A DNA stretch of 13,375 bases. Origin: an uncultured Bacteroidales bacterium (lineage in GTDB: Bacteria; Bacteroidota; Bacteroidia; Bacteroidales; Paludibacteraceae). The notes beneath the pieces are model-generated. The model saw only the letters and a list, made by a program, of their open reading frames with translations, was not told the origin of the DNA and made no database searches. The stretch's first letter is position 1; each line of letters starts with the position of its first letter. The stretch lies in assembly GCA_937892015.1 (NCBI GenBank), contig CALAUY010000101.1:1-13375 (forward strand), written 5' to 3'. Positions 1 to 6,967 of this stretch are shown here, one piece after another. A program made the position numbers and the translations under genes.

Positions 1-154
1 CAAATAGGACAAATAGGACAAATAGGACAAATAGGACAAATAGGACAAATAGGACTTATGGGACTAATGGGACTTATAGGACTAATGGGACTTATAGGAC
101 TTATGGGACTAATAGGACTTATGAGACCAATAGGACTAATGGGACTAATAGGAC
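1..154. repeat. 9-bp tandem repeat array (left edge, continues outside window)
   Basis: After one leading base the sequence divides cleanly into seventeen 9-bp units from 2 to 154. The first six (2-55) are identical, aaataggac. The remaining eleven are variants such as ttatgggac, taatgggac, ttataggac, taataggac, ttatgagac and caataggac. GGAC is conserved in all units but one (ttatgagac has AGAC); variation is concentrated in the first five bases. The identical block at the left edge suggests recent expansion, and the array probably extends beyond the window. Because 9 is a multiple of 3, all frames read as three-residue repeats, so open frames here are an artefact. I infer no coding role. The array lies about 90 bp upstream of the promoter of the methyltransferase gene. 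Confidence 0.95.
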
Positions 155-207
155 CAAAGACAATTTACAAATTCCGCCATTCTTTGTTCTTTGACGTATT
201 GATACAA

Positions 208-241
208 AAAATGCACGAAAATGCACTTTTTTCACTTTTTT
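208..241. repeat. Short direct repeats in the AT-rich spacer before the promoter
   Basis: Two copies of aaaatgcac (208-216 and 218-226) are followed by two adjoining copies of cactttttt (224-232 and 233-241). The second pair again has a 9-bp period, like the arrays on either side. The rest of 155-285 contains no gene, only the promoter described separately. The role is unknown; it could be an upstream element of that promoter or a decayed part of the repeat region. Confidence 0.6.
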
Positions 242-273
242 CTTGCATATATGAAAAAAAAGCAGTAATTTTG
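242..273 (+). promoter_or_regulatory. Predicted Bacteroidetes-type promoter for the O-methyltransferase gene
   Basis: TAATTTTG at 266-273 matches the Bacteroidetes -7 element TAnnTTTG exactly. Twenty bases upstream, CTTG at 242-245 is one mismatch from the -33 element TTTG, and the spacing falls within the known 19-21 nt. Transcription would start near 280, so the leader would be almost exactly the 286-403 repeat array. It is the only good match between the left array and the gene. No experimental support is available. Confidence 0.6.
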
Positions 274-285
274 CAGGCTGAAATA

Positions 286-403
286 GCAAAGCAAGAAAAG
301 TAAGCAAAGCAAGAAAATGCAAGCACAGCAAGGAATGCAAGCACAGCAAGAAAAGTAAGCACAGCAAGAAAAGTAAGCAAAGCAAGCAAAGTAAGAGTAG
401 TAA
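286..403 (+). repeat. Purine-rich 9-nt tandem array forming the 5' leader of the O-methyltransferase gene
   Basis: Thirteen units end exactly at the ATG at 404. Types such as gcaaagcaa or gcacagcaa alternate with gaaaagtaa, giving an 18-bp higher-order period. One unit (313-322) has an extra base. Every unit starts with G and ends in AA. In the frame of the downstream ATG, the gtaa-type units put TAA stops at 356, 374, 392 and 401, plus TAG at 398, so no upstream in-frame extension of the gene is possible. The strand is A/G-rich with few U, so the transcript would be largely unstructured and end in an A-rich stretch before the start. A-rich unstructured leaders favour initiation in Bacteroidetes, which rarely use Shine-Dalgarno pairing. 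Unit-number changes could alter leader length and expression; that is inference. Confidence 0.85.
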
Positions 404-1081
404 ATGATCGAGATGATAAAGACTTTGGAATTAGAGGATTATGTAGCGCGGATGAGTAGTCCGGCAGGTGAGGTGCTGTCGCAAATAGAGCGGCGCACTA
501 ACGTGCTGTTGCCAACGGCGCACATGCTGTCGGGGCATGTACAGGGTCGCGTTCTGTCGATGTTGAGCCGGATGGTTCGTCCGCGGCGTATCCTTGAGTT
601 AGGCACGTTTGTCGGCTATTCGGCTCTGTGCCTTGCAGAGGGGCTGGACGCGGATGGTCGGTTAGTGACGATAGAGAAGAACGACGAACTGGAGGAGATG
701 ATTCGGGGGAACTTGTCCCGGTCGCCACTCGGCGCAAAGATAGAGCTACGTATCGGTTCCGTTCAGGACGTGCTGTGCGACCTTAGGGCGGCGATACTGT
801 CCGGCGAGTCCACAGAACCGCTGTTTGACCTCGTCTTCATGGATGCCGACAAACGGACTTATACGGAGGATCTGGAGGCGCTGTTGCCGCTGGTTAAGCG
901 TGGCGGTTGGATTCTCGCCGACAACACTCTTTGGGACGGACATGTGGTGGACTCGGCATACGACAAAGACAGGCAGACGTTGGGTTTGCGGCACTTCAAC
1001 GAGTACGTGCGGAACGACCCTCGACTGGAGTGCGTCATCTTGCCGATACGCGACGGGATGACGGTGATTCGAGTGCTTTAA
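404..1081 (+). CDS. Class I SAM-dependent O-methyltransferase (Methyltransf_3 / caffeoyl-CoA and catechol OMT-like)
   Basis: This 225-residue cytosolic enzyme has the usual length of bacterial cation-dependent O-methyltransferases, which move a methyl group from S-adenosylmethionine to a hydroxyl, often of a catechol-type substrate. Visible motifs are SAM motif I around E65 (ILELGTFVGYSAL), the acidic SAM ribose-binding strand VTIEKND, MDADK at 146-150, and ADN at 172-174. D147, D173 and N174 match the three metal ligands of the family. The substrate cannot be read from sequence; in Bacteroidales such genes are usually annotated only as O-methyltransferase. The ATG at 404 is preferred because the repeat leader ends there and in-frame stops lie just upstream; ATG 413 is an alternative. 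The gene has its own predicted promoter (242-273). Its stop overlaps the stop of the convergent YitT gene by four bases, so no room remains for a terminator between them. Confidence 0.93.
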   Translation: MIEMIKTLELEDYVARMSSPAGEVLSQIERRTNVLLPTAHMLSGHVQGRVLSMLSRMVRPRRILELGTFVGYSALCLAEGLDADGRLVTIEKNDELEEMIRGNLSRSPLGAKIELRIGSVQDVLCDLRAAILSGESTEPLFDLVFMDADKRTYTEDLEALLPLVKRGGWILADNTLWDGHVVDSAYDKDRQTLGLRHFNEYVRNDPRLECVILPIRDGMTVIRVL

Positions 1082-2070
1082 TCCATGAACTCTTCGGCAG
1101 CATGAGTGCGCTGCGCCTCTTCTTGCTCGTAGAGTGCTTCCAGTTGTTCTGCCCGCTCCTTCTCGCGTTTGCTGTTCAGAACCGAATCGAATCCCTTGCC
1201 AAAAACGCCCTGCGCCACACTCTGGCTAATAAACGCGTTGGGGTCGATACTCTTGATGATGCGAAAGACCTCGTTACTCTCGTGGACACGCACTAACACC
1301 AACAGCACTTTGACGGGTTTCTTGCTGTACCATCCGGTGCCGTCCAGTTCGGTGACACCGCGGTGGACGGTGGTGACGATGGCATCAGCAATCTCTTTGG
1401 ACTTGTATTTGGAGAAGATGAAGAACTGCACAGACTGCCGTGCCCGACCCATAATAGAGTCGGCGGTCATGGTGCACATGAACGTGAAGCACAGACCCAT
1501 CAGAATCGGTTCGAGTCGGTGGTTTTGCGGCAGAAAATATGCGCTGGTGATAATCACCAAGTCGCACGCAAAGAGCACTTTACCGATGGACATCCGACGA
1601 TATTTATTGACAATCATGGCAATGATGTCTGTGCCGCCCGAACTGCCGTTATTGAGGAAAACGATGCTGAGTCCGAGTCCGCAAAGCATGCCGGCGATAA
1701 CGACAGCCATGAAGGTGTCGTGCAGTACAGGTTCGTGAGCGATGGGTATGAAGCGAAACCAGAACGTGAGACTCAGTACACCCCAGACAGTGCGGATGCA
1801 GAAACGCCAACCGACCAAGAAGATAGCTATGATGAGCAGGAAAGCGTTGGCTATCAGCGTCGTAAGCCAGATGGGCATGGCCGTGTCGGTGGCAAAATAG
1901 ATAATCTCTGCCAAACCCGTAAGTCCGCCGCCGACTATCTCTGCCGGAACGAGCAGTTGGTTGACGGCAAAAGCATACGGGATGAGTCCGAAGAAGATGG
2001 CGATATATTCGAGCGTCTCGTTAACCGCTTTCTTGCTGCGGAGTCGCTTGTATTCAGAGTTGATGTCCAT
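1078..2070 (-). CDS. YitT family membrane protein (DUF2179 C-terminal domain)
   Basis: A 330-residue integral membrane protein. Hydrophobic segments lie at about 20-40, 68-87, 95-112, 120-140, 165-180 and 188-203. The family-typical stretch NGSSGGTDIIA (141-151), with SIGKVLF shortly after, identifies YitT. Residues about 213-293 form the soluble DUF2179 domain (VQFFIFSKY ... VAQGVFGKGFD). The tail from about 300 is a charged, probably helical extension rich in E, K and R. The family is widespread, of unknown molecular function and probably a transporter-like membrane protein. I chose the ATG at 2070 because it lies one base after the gcvP stop (TAG-T-ATG) and begins the family-like sequence MDINSEYKRL. 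An ATG at 2091, inside gcvP, would add seven residues. It is the last gene of the minus-strand run, probably co-transcribed with gcvP, and converges on the methyltransferase gene. Confidence 0.92.
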   Translation of the reverse strand: MDINSEYKRLRSKKAVNETLEYIAIFFGLIPYAFAVNQLLVPAEIVGGGLTGLAEIIYFATDTAMPIWLTTLIANAFLLIIAIFLVGWRFCIRTVWGVLSLTFWFRFIPIAHEPVLHDTFMAVVIAGMLCGLGLSIVFLNNGSSGGTDIIAMIVNKYRRMSIGKVLFACDLVIITSAYFLPQNHRLEPILMGLCFTFMCTMTADSIMGRARQSVQFFIFSKYKSKEIADAIVTTVHRGVTELDGTGWYSKKPVKVLLVLVRVHESNEVFRIIKSIDPNAFISQSVAQGVFGKGFDSVLNSKREKERAEQLEALYEQEEAQRTHAAEEFMD

Positions 2071-2071
2071 A

Positions 2072-4900
2072 CTATTTCTTGTAACGTGCAACTAAGTTGC
2101 GGTCACCCCAACCATTATCGACTCTGCTGACGGGAATCCAGAACTTGTTGTCGGCAACCCACGTCGTGGGATAGGCCGCTTTCCGGCGACTGTAGGGATG
2201 TGTCCACTCGTTTGCAACGACCTCATATTCAGGATGTGGCGCATTGACGAGCACGTTGTCTTTAGGGTCTGCCTCGCCCCGACGTATCTCCTCAATCTCT
2301 TCGCGGATATGGAGCATTGCATCCACGAATTGGTCGAGTTCGTGCAGGCTCTCCGACTCGGTCGGTTCGATCATGAGCGTGCCGTGCACGGGGAACGAGA
2401 GGGTAGGGGCGTGGTACCCGTAGTCCATGAGTCGTTTGGCGATGTCAGTCTCCGTGATGCCCACATCTTTGAACTGTCGGCAGTCGAGGATGAGCTCGTG
2501 CCCAACGCGTCCTTGCTCGCCGGTATAGACGATGCCGTACGCGTCACCCAGTTTGGCTGCAAGATAATTGGCCTCAAGGATGGCAGCTGCTGTCGCTTCG
2601 CGCAGTCCCTCTTCGCCCATCATGTTGATGTAGCCGTATCCGATGAGTGCCATGTTGGCGTTGCCATAGAGAGCCGAACTGACGCGGTTGAGGTCCTCGG
2701 TCGGCAGCGAACCTATCAGTTCAGCCCGTACGCACACAGCCCCCACGCCGGGTCCACCGCCTGCATGGGGCGAGGCGAACGACTTATGCAGGTTGAGGTG
2801 ACACACGTCAGCTCCGATGGCAGCAGGGTTAGTGTACCCTATCTGGGCGTTCATGTTAGCCCCGTCCATATAGACGAGTCCACCGTTATCGTGAATGATG
2901 TCGCACATGCGGCGCACGTTCATCTCGAAGATGCCGTGCGTTGAGGGGTACGTTATCATGCATCCGGCGAGTCGGTCGCGGTACGTCTCGGCTTTCTGTT
3001 GCCAATCGTCGAGGTCGGTGTTGCCACCTTCATCGCAGCGGATGACTACCGGCTCAAAGCCGGCCTGCACGCACGAGGCAGGGTTGGTGCCATGTGCCGA
3101 TGCAGGAATGAGCAGCACGTTACGTTGCGGCTCATCGTTGCGTAGATGGTAATCGCGGATGACGACCAGACCGGTGTACTCGCCAGCAGCACCGGACGTG
3201 GGTTGTAGCGTGGTGGCCGCAAAACCCGTGATGACGGCCAGTTTCTGCTTGAGGTCTTCGAGGATGTCGAGGTAGCCTTGCACTTGGTCTTCCGGCGTGA
3301 GCGGATGGATGGCTCCAAAGCCCGGGAACGTGATGGGCAACATCGCTGCGGCGGGATTGAGCTTCATCGTGCACGAACCGAGCGGAATCATGCTGTGCGT
3401 GAGGCTGATATCCTTACGTTCGAGGCGTTTGAGGTAACGCATCATCTCTGTCTCGGTGTGGTAGAGCCGGAAGACATCGGCTTGGAGGTAATCGACCTCA
3501 CGCATCTGCTCCTCGTCGATGCCCCAGAGACCGTCGAACTCGTGCTCATCGGTCACTTCAGGTGCCATGCCGTTCACGGCGTTGGCGAAGAGTTCGATGA
3601 GTACGTTCATGTCCTCCAGTCGCGTCGCTTCGTCCACAGACAGACCGAACCACCCCGCGGGGTCGTAATAGAAATTGACGCCTGCCTCTTCGCCCATCTG
3701 TCGGAACTCGCTCATCGTCAGTCCTTCCGGCAGGTGTATCTTGAGCGTGTCGAAGAACTGCGCATTCTCTTGCACGTAACCGTACGCTTGTAGCAGTTCG
3801 CTCAGATAGACTGTTTTGCCATGGATGGCCTCAGCGATGTGGCGGATACCCTCTGCACCGTGATAGACCGCGTAGAAACCCGCCATCATCGCACTGAGTG
3901 CCTCAGCGGTGCAGATGTTCGATGTGGCTTTTTCGCGTTTGATATGCTGTTCACGCGTCTGTAGTGCGAGCCGGAAAGCGGGCTTATCGTGCGTATCTTT
4001 AGAGAGCCCGATGATGCGCCCGGGTAGGTCACGCTTGAACTCCTCTCTGGTGGCCATATACCCTGCTGTTGGCCCGCCAAAACCCATCGGCAGCCCGAAA
4101 CGTTGGGCTGTTCCGCAGACGATGTCAGCGCCCCAAGAGCCCGGTGATTTCAGCAATGCGAGTGCCATCAGGTCGGCAATGACCGTCACTTTAGCTCCTG
4201 CTCGGTGTGCCTCTTCTACGAAATACGAGTAGTCCTCGATTGCCCCGTCGGCGTTGGGCCATTGCACAACTGCTCCGATGAAGTCGGGCGTGAAGACGAA
4301 ATCGGCGTAACGACCGAAAACGAGTTGTACCCCTTGTCCGGCAGCGCGCGTCTGCATGACCGAACGGGTGTTGGGGAAGATACGTTCATCAACGAACACC
4401 TTGCAAGCACCGGCTTTGATTTGGTCTCGTGAGCGCAAGTTACGCATCATCGTCACGGCCTCGGCAGCAGCTGTCGCCTCGTCGAGCAACGAGCAGTTGG
4501 CCAGCGGCAGTCCGGTCATGTCGCTAATCATCGTCTGGAAAACGAAGAGCGCTTCGAGTCGTCCTTGCGAAATCTCTGCCTGATAGGGCGTGTAACTGGT
4601 GTACCATACGGGGCTCTCGAGCACGTTACGCACGATGACGGCAGGGGTGAGCGTGTCGTACCAACCCCGTCCAATGAAGTTCTTAAGCGGCTGATTTGCA
4701 GCACCCAACTCGGCCATGTAGTCGAGATGCTCTTGCTCGGAGAGCGGCTCGGGTAAGTCGAGCGGTTTGCGCAGCCTGATATTCTGCGGAAACACTTCGT
4801 TCAGCAGCTGTTCCATACCCGCTGCACCAATCGTTTGCAGCATGTGTTGACGGTCGTCATCAGACAAACCGATGTGACGGTTTTTCAAGAAATTACTCAT
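2072..4900 (-). CDS. gcvP: Glycine dehydrogenase (decarboxylating), P-protein of the glycine cleavage system
   Basis: This 942-residue protein has the length of the single-chain P-protein. With pyridoxal phosphate it decarboxylates glycine and passes the aminomethyl group to the lipoyl arm of GcvH, feeding one-carbon units to tetrahydrofolate through GcvT. The N-terminal half shows RHIGLS near the start, TPYQAEISQGRLEAL and SNICTAEAL. The C-terminal half shows THSMIPLGSCTMKLNP, YPSTHGIFE, MDGANMNAQ and the PLP site NLHKSFASPHAGGGPG with the Schiff-base lysine at K706. The family more often has HKT and HGGGGPG, so this is a conservative variant. The end GDRNLV is typical. The protein is complete, with no frameshift. 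The gcvT, gcvH and lpd genes are not in the window, so the system is scattered. It follows the BspA-type gene by 24 nt with no promoter or glycine riboswitch visible in that gap, so it probably depends on the upstream transcript. Confidence 0.98.
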   Translation of the reverse strand: MSNFLKNRHIGLSDDDRQHMLQTIGAAGMEQLLNEVFPQNIRLRKPLDLPEPLSEQEHLDYMAELGAANQPLKNFIGRGWYDTLTPAVIVRNVLESPVWYTSYTPYQAEISQGRLEALFVFQTMISDMTGLPLANCSLLDEATAAAEAVTMMRNLRSRDQIKAGACKVFVDERIFPNTRSVMQTRAAGQGVQLVFGRYADFVFTPDFIGAVVQWPNADGAIEDYSYFVEEAHRAGAKVTVIADLMALALLKSPGSWGADIVCGTAQRFGLPMGFGGPTAGYMATREEFKRDLPGRIIGLSKDTHDKPAFRLALQTREQHIKREKATSNICTAEALSAMMAGFYAVYHGAEGIRHIAEAIHGKTVYLSELLQAYGYVQENAQFFDTLKIHLPEGLTMSEFRQMGEEAGVNFYYDPAGWFGLSVDEATRLEDMNVLIELFANAVNGMAPEVTDEHEFDGLWGIDEEQMREVDYLQADVFRLYHTETEMMRYLKRLERKDISLTHSMIPLGSCTMKLNPAAAMLPITFPGFGAIHPLTPEDQVQGYLDILEDLKQKLAVITGFAATTLQPTSGAAGEYTGLVVIRDYHLRNDEPQRNVLLIPASAHGTNPASCVQAGFEPVVIRCDEGGNTDLDDWQQKAETYRDRLAGCMITYPSTHGIFEMNVRRMCDIIHDNGGLVYMDGANMNAQIGYTNPAAIGADVCHLNLHKSFASPHAGGGPGVGAVCVRAELIGSLPTEDLNRVSSALYGNANMALIGYGYINMMGEEGLREATAAAILEANYLAAKLGDAYGIVYTGEQGRVGHELILDCRQFKDVGITETDIAKRLMDYGYHAPTLSFPVHGTLMIEPTESESLHELDQFVDAMLHIREEIEEIRRGEADPKDNVLVNAPHPEYEVVANEWTHPYSRRKAAYPTTWVADNKFWIPVSRVDNGWGDRNLVARYKK

Positions 4901-4924
4901 TGTTGAGTGGATGTATGTTTCGTG

Positions 4925-6958
4925 TTATTTTTTCTGTTTGGGTAGTGCTTTGGATTTGAAATCAGCCCAATCGCACGACGTCTTGAACGTTTTCTTTGTC
5001 TCGTTGGGAACGAAGAGCATGCAAGCGGCTTTGTTGATTCCCTCGAAGATGCCGTGACACTCGGGGTCAGGCTCCATTGCCGTGGAGTAGCAGATGATGG
5101 TGTTCAGGGCGATACAGCCCCGGAACGCGTTTTGCCCGATGCTTCGCACTCCCTCGCCGATGATGAGTGTATCGGCGGAACTGCACCCTTGGAATGCTCC
5201 CTCGGCGATACTGGTAATGCTGTTAGGAATGGCTATTTGCTTCAGTCCCGTGCAACCCTCAAACGCACATTTGGCCACGCTGGTAATACTGCGTCCGAAC
5301 TCGAGAGACGTGATACTACGGCAGTATCCGAAAGCATGTTCAGCAATGATTTTCACGTTGTTACCGATTGTGAGTGAACTGAGTTCGGTGCAGTTAAAGA
5401 ACGCATACGGAGCGATGGTTGTCACATTGTCGGGTATAGTGACTATTTGCAGGGCCGTACATTCAGCAAACGCATGATTGCCGATGCGGCGAACACCTCT
5501 CCCGAACAAGATGTTCCGCAGTTTAGAGCAACCCGAAAAGGCCTGTTCTTCAATACTTAACACGTTGTTGGGCAGTTTCACGGACTGTAGGCTGTTCATT
5601 CCGGCGCAGAAGAACGGCGGAATCGACTCTACCTCATCGTGGATGAGTAGGGATGTCACTTTAGAGACGTTGATGCCCTTGAAAGGGTTGCCGGCAGGGA
5701 AATGCGGTGGTCTCCACTCGATGGTGGTGATGTTGTTGCAGTTGCGGAACGCACCGAGGGCGATACTGTCAACACTCAAACCGAACGTGACAGAGTTGAT
5801 GTTCTTGCACGAAGCAAATGCCCCCTCGTCGATGACGCTTACGCTGTCACCGATAATCAGTTCGGTAAGACCATTGCAGCCCGAGAACGCATATTTCTCG
5901 ATGTGCGTCACGCCCTCTCCGATTGTGAGCGAACGCAGTTCAGCGCAACCATAGAACGCTTCAGAACCAATACTTTTGACGTTGTCGGGGATGACGATGG
6001 CGGTCAGGTTGCGTGCCCCGTAGAAGAGGTTTTTCTCAATGCGTGTGAGGCGACTCGGCAGGTTGATGCTCTGCAGTTGTGTGCAACCACGGAATGCTCC
6101 TTCTCCGATTTTCTTGATGTTGTCGGGCAGTGCAATCGTGGTGATGCGGCTCATTCCAGAGCAGAAAAAAGCGGGTAGAGTAGTCACTTTGTCGCCGATG
6201 GCGAGCGAGGTGACATGCGTCAGTTTAGCCCCTTTGAAGGGATTAGAACCGATATATTTGGTCGTGTTCCACTCGATACGTATGAGGCTGTCACATCCGG
6301 CGAAAACGTTCTCTCCGAGAGCTTTGACGTCGCGCCCTATCTTCAGCACTTTGACGCCTGTGCAACCGCGGAACGCTTCCGGTCCGACTGAGAGGATGTT
6401 GTACGAGAAATCGAGTGTGTCGAGCCCCGTACATCCGGCAAAAGCGCGCTTGCCGATGGTGGTGATATCGTCGGGTAGGTCGAGTGACGTGAGCGAGGTG
6501 CAGTTGCTGAATGCCTCATCGGCAACAGCGGTTGCCTCTTCGGGTAAGATGACGTGTTGCAAACTCGTACAGCCGGTGAATGCCGCTTTGCCAACAGACT
6601 CTAAACTGTCGGTGAACGTCACTGTGAGGAGGTTGGTGCAACCGAAGAACATCGAGTCGGTGACGACGTTAAACCGCTCGGGAAACACTACCTCCGTGAT
6701 GTGCGTGCGCTCGTGGAAGATGTTCGGGGCGATACTCGTCACTTGGTATATCAGCGGCTTTTTCTTGCCCTGTTTGAGCTGAACGGTGGCAGGAATCACC
6801 ACTTTGGTTAGGGTCGAGTCAGTCAATCCCGCCAACTCCACCTCGCCGAGTTCTTCGGATGTGATGGTATATCCAAGCTTACCTGCTGTGATGTCGAAAG
6901 CTTGCACAGCAACGCATACCATTGCTGCGCAAAGTAAAAGATATATTTTTTTCTTCAT
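4925..6958 (-). CDS. BspA-type leucine-rich repeat (LRR_5) surface protein
   Basis: A 677-residue exported protein. Residues 1-20 form a signal peptide (MKKK, hydrophobic core, cleavage probably after VQA). About 22 repeats of roughly 23 residues follow from residue 50 to 630, with the pattern I-x-x-x-AF-x-GC-x-x-L-x-x-I-x-IP-x-x-V, the hallmark of Treponema pallidum-type/BspA LRRs. The end (near FEGI, MLFVPNETKKTF, CDWADF) is the usual capping region of these proteins. I see no lipobox, no C-terminal type IX secretion domain and no transmembrane anchor, so the location (surface, secreted or periplasmic) is open. Known BspA-like proteins of oral Bacteroidales bind host matrix proteins and promote co-aggregation; a binding role here is inference. 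The array contains a long internal duplication (EW...NPFKG blocks starting at residues 229 and 414). It follows the PEGA gene by 9 nt and precedes gcvP by 24 nt. Confidence 0.93.
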   Translation of the reverse strand: MKKKIYLLLCAAMVCVAVQAFDITAGKLGYTITSEELGEVELAGLTDSTLTKVVIPATVQLKQGKKKPLIYQVTSIAPNIFHERTHITEVVFPERFNVVTDSMFFGCTNLLTVTFTDSLESVGKAAFTGCTSLQHVILPEEATAVADEAFSNCTSLTSLDLPDDITTIGKRAFAGCTGLDTLDFSYNILSVGPEAFRGCTGVKVLKIGRDVKALGENVFAGCDSLIRIEWNTTKYIGSNPFKGAKLTHVTSLAIGDKVTTLPAFFCSGMSRITTIALPDNIKKIGEGAFRGCTQLQSINLPSRLTRIEKNLFYGARNLTAIVIPDNVKSIGSEAFYGCAELRSLTIGEGVTHIEKYAFSGCNGLTELIIGDSVSVIDEGAFASCKNINSVTFGLSVDSIALGAFRNCNNITTIEWRPPHFPAGNPFKGINVSKVTSLLIHDEVESIPPFFCAGMNSLQSVKLPNNVLSIEEQAFSGCSKLRNILFGRGVRRIGNHAFAECTALQIVTIPDNVTTIAPYAFFNCTELSSLTIGNNVKIIAEHAFGYCRSITSLEFGRSITSVAKCAFEGCTGLKQIAIPNSITSIAEGAFQGCSSADTLIIGEGVRSIGQNAFRGCIALNTIICYSTAMEPDPECHGIFEGINKAACMLFVPNETKKTFKTSCDWADFKSKALPKQKK

Positions 6959-6967
6959 TTTCAGCTT

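Noticed and set aside
58..303. Open frame of 81 codons starting in the left repeat array
   Set aside because: Its first 30 residues are only the translation of the 9-bp repeat (MGLMGLIGL...), it crosses the promoter region and it ends in the second array. A repeat with a period divisible by three stays open by default.
119..389. Leucine-rich open frames on the minus strand through the 18-bp array
   Set aside because: They are translations of repeat units (LLCLLF type). No promoter faces this way and there is no domain beyond the repeat.
4901..4924. Glycine riboswitch or separate promoter before gcvP
   Set aside because: The gap is only 24 nt, too short for a riboswitch, and no TAnnTTTG match lies in it or in the adjacent end of the upstream gene.
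4925..5100. Type IX secretion C-terminal domain on the LRR protein
   Set aside because: The C-terminus is the ordinary capping region of LRR_5 proteins with a lysine-rich end. The conserved T9SS motifs are not seen.
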